The position numbers and the translations under genes are program-made. A stretch of DNA of 64,000 nt. It comes from Mycolicibacterium sp. TY81. GTDB taxonomy: Bacteria > Actinomycetota > Actinomycetes > Mycobacteriales > Mycobacteriaceae. The notes under the pieces were generated by a model, which had not been told where the DNA came from, made no database searches, and saw only the letters and a list, made by a program, of their open reading frames with translations. The stretch is from positions 3,906,001 through 3,970,000 of the forward strand of contig NZ_AP023362.1 of assembly GCF_018326285.1 (NCBI RefSeq). The letters run 5' to 3'. Shown here piece after piece: positions 62,319 to 64,000 of the stretch. Positions within the stretch are counted from its first letter, which is position 1. Each line of letters opens with the position of its first letter.

Positions 62319-63964
62319 GGCGCGGCCTTGATCGCCGCCCGTATCGATGCGTGCAGCGCCCGCAGGGTGGACCGGTCGGCCTTGACCTCCAGCACGCGCA
62401 TCCCCTCGAACGGTTCGCGCAGCGCGGTGGCCAGCCCGTCGGCCTCCACCTGCCGGCACTCGACGTGGTACGCCCGGCACAGGGCCGCGACGTCGACGTC
62501 GTGCGGGGTGCCGAAGATGCGCGACGACACGTCGGAGAAGCGGGGATCGCCCTGCTCCAGCAGCTCGAAGATGCCGCCGCCGTTGTCGTTGGAGACCACG
62601 ATGGTCAGCGCCTTGGGCATCGGCTCGGTGGGGCCGATCAGCAGGCCCGAGCTGTCGTGGACGAAGGTCAGGTCACCGATGAGCGCGACGGTCCGGCCCG
62701 ACGTGTGGGCGAGCGCGGCGCCGATCGCCGTCGACACCGTGCCGTCGATGCCGGCGACGCCGCGGTTGGACCGCACCGAGATGCCGTGCGAATTCAGCCC
62801 GACGAGCGCGGCGTCACGCACCGGGTTGGAGGCGCCGAGCACCAGCTGGTCGCCGGACTGCAGCCCGTCGGCGACGGCGGCCGCGACGTGCAGGCCCGTG
62901 GTCAGTTCGTAGGCCGCCAGCTGGTCCCGCACCGCGTGCTCGGCGCGGGTGTTGGCCTCGGCACACTTCGCGAGCCAGGCCGGATCGGGAGTGCCCGACG
63001 TGATGGCCCGCGTGCCGGTGGCCTGCGAATTGCCGGACACGTCGGGCCAGCGCGGGCCGGTGGTCAGGGCATAGACGGGCACCGACGGGTCGGCCAGCAG
63101 CGCCGACACCGGCCGGTGCAGTGTGGGCCGGCCCAGCATGATCACCTGCTGCGGCCGGACCAGTGACAACGCCAGCGGATGCAGTGGGTTGTCGGCCGGC
63201 GGCGCGGTCGGTTCGGCGACGGTCGGCAGGTGCGCGAGGTTCTCGTGCCGGCCCGCGCCGTGGCCGGCGATGACGACGGTGTCGGGCGTCAGGTCGATCT
63301 CGAGGGGCTGGTCGAACGTGACGGGCGGGGTGTAGGTCCACGGCCTGCCGTCGGGGCGCCCCTCCGGGCAATAAGAGGAGCCGTCGACCGTTCCCTCTTT
63401 GGCGTCCGGGACCAGCGGCTCCCGCAGCGGGATGTCGAACTGCACGGGGCCGGCGTTGGCCGAGCGAGAACCCTTGGCGGCCACCAGGACCCGGCACGTC
63501 GCCGACCGCCACTGCGCGTTGGCCGCGGCGACGTCGGCCGTCGGCTCGGCCAGGCCGAGGCTGATCGTGGCCCGCACCTGGTTGCCGAAGTAACCGAGCT
63601 GCTCCATGGTCTGGTTGGCGCCGGTGCCCAGCAGTTCATAGGGCCGGTTGGCGCTCAGCACGATCAGCGGCACGCGGGCGTAGTTGGCCTCGATCACCGC
63701 CGGACCGAGGTTCGCCACGGCGGTGCCCGACGTCATCGCGATGCACACAGGTGAGCCGGCCGACACCGCGAGGCCGACGGCCAGGTACCCGGCGGTGCGC
63801 TCGTCGATGCGGACATGCAGGCGCAAGCGGCCGGCGCGGTCGGCGTCTGCCAGCGCGAACGCCAGCGGCGCGTTACGCGAACCGGGGCACAGCACCACAT
63901 CGCGGACGCCGCCGCGAATCAGTTCGTCGACCACGACCCGCGCCTGAATCGTCGACGGGTTCAT
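62315..63964 (-). CDS. menD: 2-succinyl-5-enolpyruvyl-6-hydroxy-3-cyclohexene-1-carboxylate synthase
   Basis: 549 residues, complete, starting [20 protein letters not shown]. ThDP-dependent enzyme: N-terminal [17 protein letters not shown] with the conserved [20 protein letters not shown] with the catalytic Glu, and [12 protein letters not shown]; the C-terminal ThDP/Mg site [15 protein letters not shown] and [11 protein letters not shown]. It condenses 2-oxoglutarate with isochorismate in the second menaquinone step. Corresponds to Rv0555. It overlaps the next gene by GTGA. Confidence 0.97.
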   Translation of the reverse strand: MNPSTIQARVVVDELIRGGVRDVVLCPGSRNAPLAFALADADRAGRLRLHVRIDERTAGYLAVGLAVSAGSPVCIAMTSGTAVANLGPAVIEANYARVPLIVLSANRPYELLGTGANQTMEQLGYFGNQVRATISLGLAEPTADVAAANAQWRSATCRVLVAAKGSRSANAGPVQFDIPLREPLVPDAKEGTVDGSSYCPEGRPDGRPWTYTPPVTFDQPLEIDLTPDTVVIAGHGAGRHENLAHLPTVAEPTAPPADNPLHPLALSLVRPQQVIMLGRPTLHRPVSALLADPSVPVYALTTGPRWPDVSGNSQATGTRAITSGTPDPAWLAKCAEANTRAEHAVRDQLAAYELTTGLHVAAAVADGLQSGDQLVLGASNPVRDAALVGLNSHGISVRSNRGVAGIDGTVSTAIGAALAHTSGRTVALIGDLTFVHDSSGLLIGPTEPMPKALTIVVSNDNGGGIFELLEQGDPRFSDVSSRIFGTPHDVDVAALCRAYHVECRQVEADGLATALREPFEGMRVLEVKADRSTLRALHASIRAAIKAAP

Positions 63965-64000
63965 TGCTACAGCGTGTCACACCGGGTTGGCAGCGAAGAA

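Overview
The window is high-GC actinobacterial DNA from a Mycobacterium-type genome, most likely a rapidly growing non-tuberculous species. The basis is gene content and order. hadA-hadB-hadC (mycolic acid dehydratases), nusG/secE with tRNA-Trp, rpmG, an Rv0633c-type protein, echA3 and recC-recB-recD follow the order of the M. tuberculosis Rv0629c-Rv0641 region. menD, an Rv0556-type protein, mgtA, menG, menJ, grcC1, htpX, gpsA and yajQ follow Rv0555-Rv0566c, with insertions. Species assignment is inference; no 16S gene is present.

Layout. 1-8.6 kb: the end of an EEP-family gene, a secreted VanX/VanY-type peptidase, and a TetR regulator divergent from a tightly overlapping operon of two short-chain dehydrogenases, two Baeyer-Villiger-type flavin monooxygenases, an HSL-family esterase and a small unknown protein. 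8.6-13.5 kb: a minus-strand translation and mycolate block (rplA, rplK, nusG, secE, tRNA-Trp, hadC, hadB, hadA, rpmG, tRNA-Met, tRNA-Thr). 13.8-24.6 kb: plus-strand MBL hydrolase, membrane protein, echA3 and recCBD. 24.6-33.6 kb: accessory genes, including a pirin-GNAT fusion, an L,D-transpeptidase, a cyanate module (cynS, a small secreted protein, divergent cynR), a rifampin ADP-ribosyltransferase (arr) and an ArsR/SRPBCC/DinB-like operon. 33.7-39.5 kb: a 1,124-residue secreted beta-propeller protein, a permease split by one in-frame TAG, a hydrolase and tRNA-Tyr. 39.6-51.2 kb: yajQ and gpsA surround a WXG-like alpha/beta hydrolase with a lipoprotein partner; then two secreted proteins, a two-component system, a degenerate IS256-family element and a SulP-carbonic anhydrase fusion. 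51.2-64 kb: a DUF1326 gene bracketed by two CsoR-like palindromes, then the menaquinone/isoprenoid/glycolipid block.

How genes work together. The first operon has the enzyme set for alcohol to ketone (SDR), ketone to ester or lactone (BVMO) and ester hydrolysis (esterase), under a probable TetR operator. The men genes, grcC1 and menJ cover early head-group synthesis, a polyprenyl diphosphate synthase, ring methylation and isoprenoid-tail reduction of menaquinone. HadABC form the two FAS-II dehydratases. RecBCD is the three-subunit helicase-nuclease.

Most notable observations: a second BVMO whose fingerprint histidine is arginine; a short coupled leader ORF before the first SDR; a pirin-GNAT fusion that still carries an internal ribosome binding site; a single nonsense codon splitting a permease; a DUF1023-type hydrolase/lipoprotein pair that could be a type VII effector and immunity protein; paired mirror-image CsoR-like sites around a DUF1326 promoter; a transposase broken by three +1 shifts, all in G/C homopolymers; and several long perfect intergenic palindromes and dispersed repeats.
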